6,207 nt of DNA from Jatrophihabitans sp. Lineage in GTDB: Bacteria; Actinomycetota; Actinomycetes; Mycobacteriales; Jatrophihabitantaceae. The DNA lies in NCBI GenBank assembly GCA_025966255.1, contig JAOPVG010000279.1:1-6207 (forward strand). The letters are read 5' to 3'. The notes beneath the pieces are model-generated. The model was not told the DNA's origin, ran no database searches, and was given only the letters and a program-made list of their open reading frames with translations. This document shows positions 6,065-6,207 of this stretch, piece by piece. The position numbers and the translations under genes are program-made. The number at the start of each line of letters is the position of its first letter. Within the stretch, counting starts at the first letter, position 1.

Positions 6065-6207
6065 TCACAGGAAGGGCCGGCCCTGAACCATGTCCACCCG
6101 CATCTGGCCCACGATCGCCTCAGCGATCGCGCATGCTTCGCGCACCGCCACAGCGCCGACGACGTGGAACCCGACCGAGCTGCTGCTATCCCGGTTCTCG
6201 TTCGGGC
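6065..6207 (-). CDS. C-terminal end of an unidentified protein (5' end beyond window)
   Basis: On the minus strand a frame enters from the right edge and ends with TGA at 6067-6065, giving 46 residues. The visible part has a polar PNENRDSSSS stretch, then a hydrophobic strand-like GFHVVGAVAV, an amphipathic helix-like REACAIAEAIVGQMRVDMV, and a tail QGRPFL. Codons are typical of the window, with almost no rare ones. I do not recognise the family. The plus strand offers a competing frame from ATG 6090 to the window edge. The two share wobble positions, so GC at third positions cannot separate them, but the plus frame uses rarer codons (CTA, TCA, ACA) and lacks a well-spaced ribosome site. If the minus frame is real, the gene runs in the same direction as gnd, 154 bp upstream of it. 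Confidence 0.45.
   Translation of the reverse strand, partial: PNENRDSSSSVGFHVVGAVAVREACAIAEAIVGQMRVDMVQGRPFL

Noticed and set aside
5895..6086. 63-codon plus-strand frame near the gnd promoter
   Set aside because: It begins inside the gnd start region antisense, has no ribosome site or recognisable domain, and would run through the probable gnd promoter.
6028..6207. Plus-strand frame from ATG at 6028 to the window edge
   Set aside because: Its third codon positions are not GC-biased like real genes here, and its translation is a Cys/Pro/Arg/Gly-rich string.
6090..6207. Plus-strand frame from ATG at 6090 to the window edge
   Set aside because: It is a possible gene start, but it uses rarer codons and has a purine stretch 13 or more nt away. 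The opposite strand gives a more protein-like C-terminus. Not excluded; noted as the alternative.

Overview
The window is very GC-rich, with G or C at nearly every third codon position, TTG/GTG start codons in use, a receptor-type Ser/Thr protein kinase and a likely leaderless gene. This fits a high-GC actinomycete (Actinomycetota). I cannot narrow it to a genus from sequence alone.

Layout, left to right. (1) At 2-1936 on the plus strand is the 3' part of a gene whose start lies before the window. It encodes a secreted-looking protein made of six tandem beta-sandwich modules of the carboxypeptidase-regulatory-like / Cna-B-like type, each carrying its own cysteine pair. (2) At 2012-2743 on the plus strand is a NIPSNAP-family protein that appears to consist of two related ferredoxin-like halves. 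(3) At 2785-4395 on the minus strand, convergent with gene 2, is a transmembrane Ser/Thr protein kinase. It has an intact cytoplasmic catalytic domain, a Gly/Pro-rich juxtamembrane linker, one membrane helix, a Ser/Thr-rich stalk and a small C-terminal extracytoplasmic domain instead of PASTA repeats. (4) At 4468-5910 on the minus strand, 72 bp upstream of the kinase, is a complete 6-phosphogluconate dehydrogenase (gnd). (5) Positions 5911-6064 form a non-coding stretch holding the likely gnd promoter and a stem-loop. (6) At 6065-6207 on the minus strand is the probable C-terminal end of an unidentified gene entering from the right.

The genes do not form an obvious single pathway. gnd is pentose phosphate housekeeping (NADPH and ribulose 5-phosphate). 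The kinase is a membrane signalling receptor that may be partly co-transcribed with gnd. The modular protein is probably a cell-surface or secreted structural or adhesive protein. NIPSNAP proteins have no settled bacterial role. I see no tRNA, rRNA, CRISPR array, insertion sequence, integrase or phage gene, and no convincing evidence for a novel multi-gene system. The points most worth a second look are the cysteine-paired modular protein, the extracytoplasmic domain of the kinase, the perfectly placed leaderless-type promoter of gnd, and the duplicated NIPSNAP fold.
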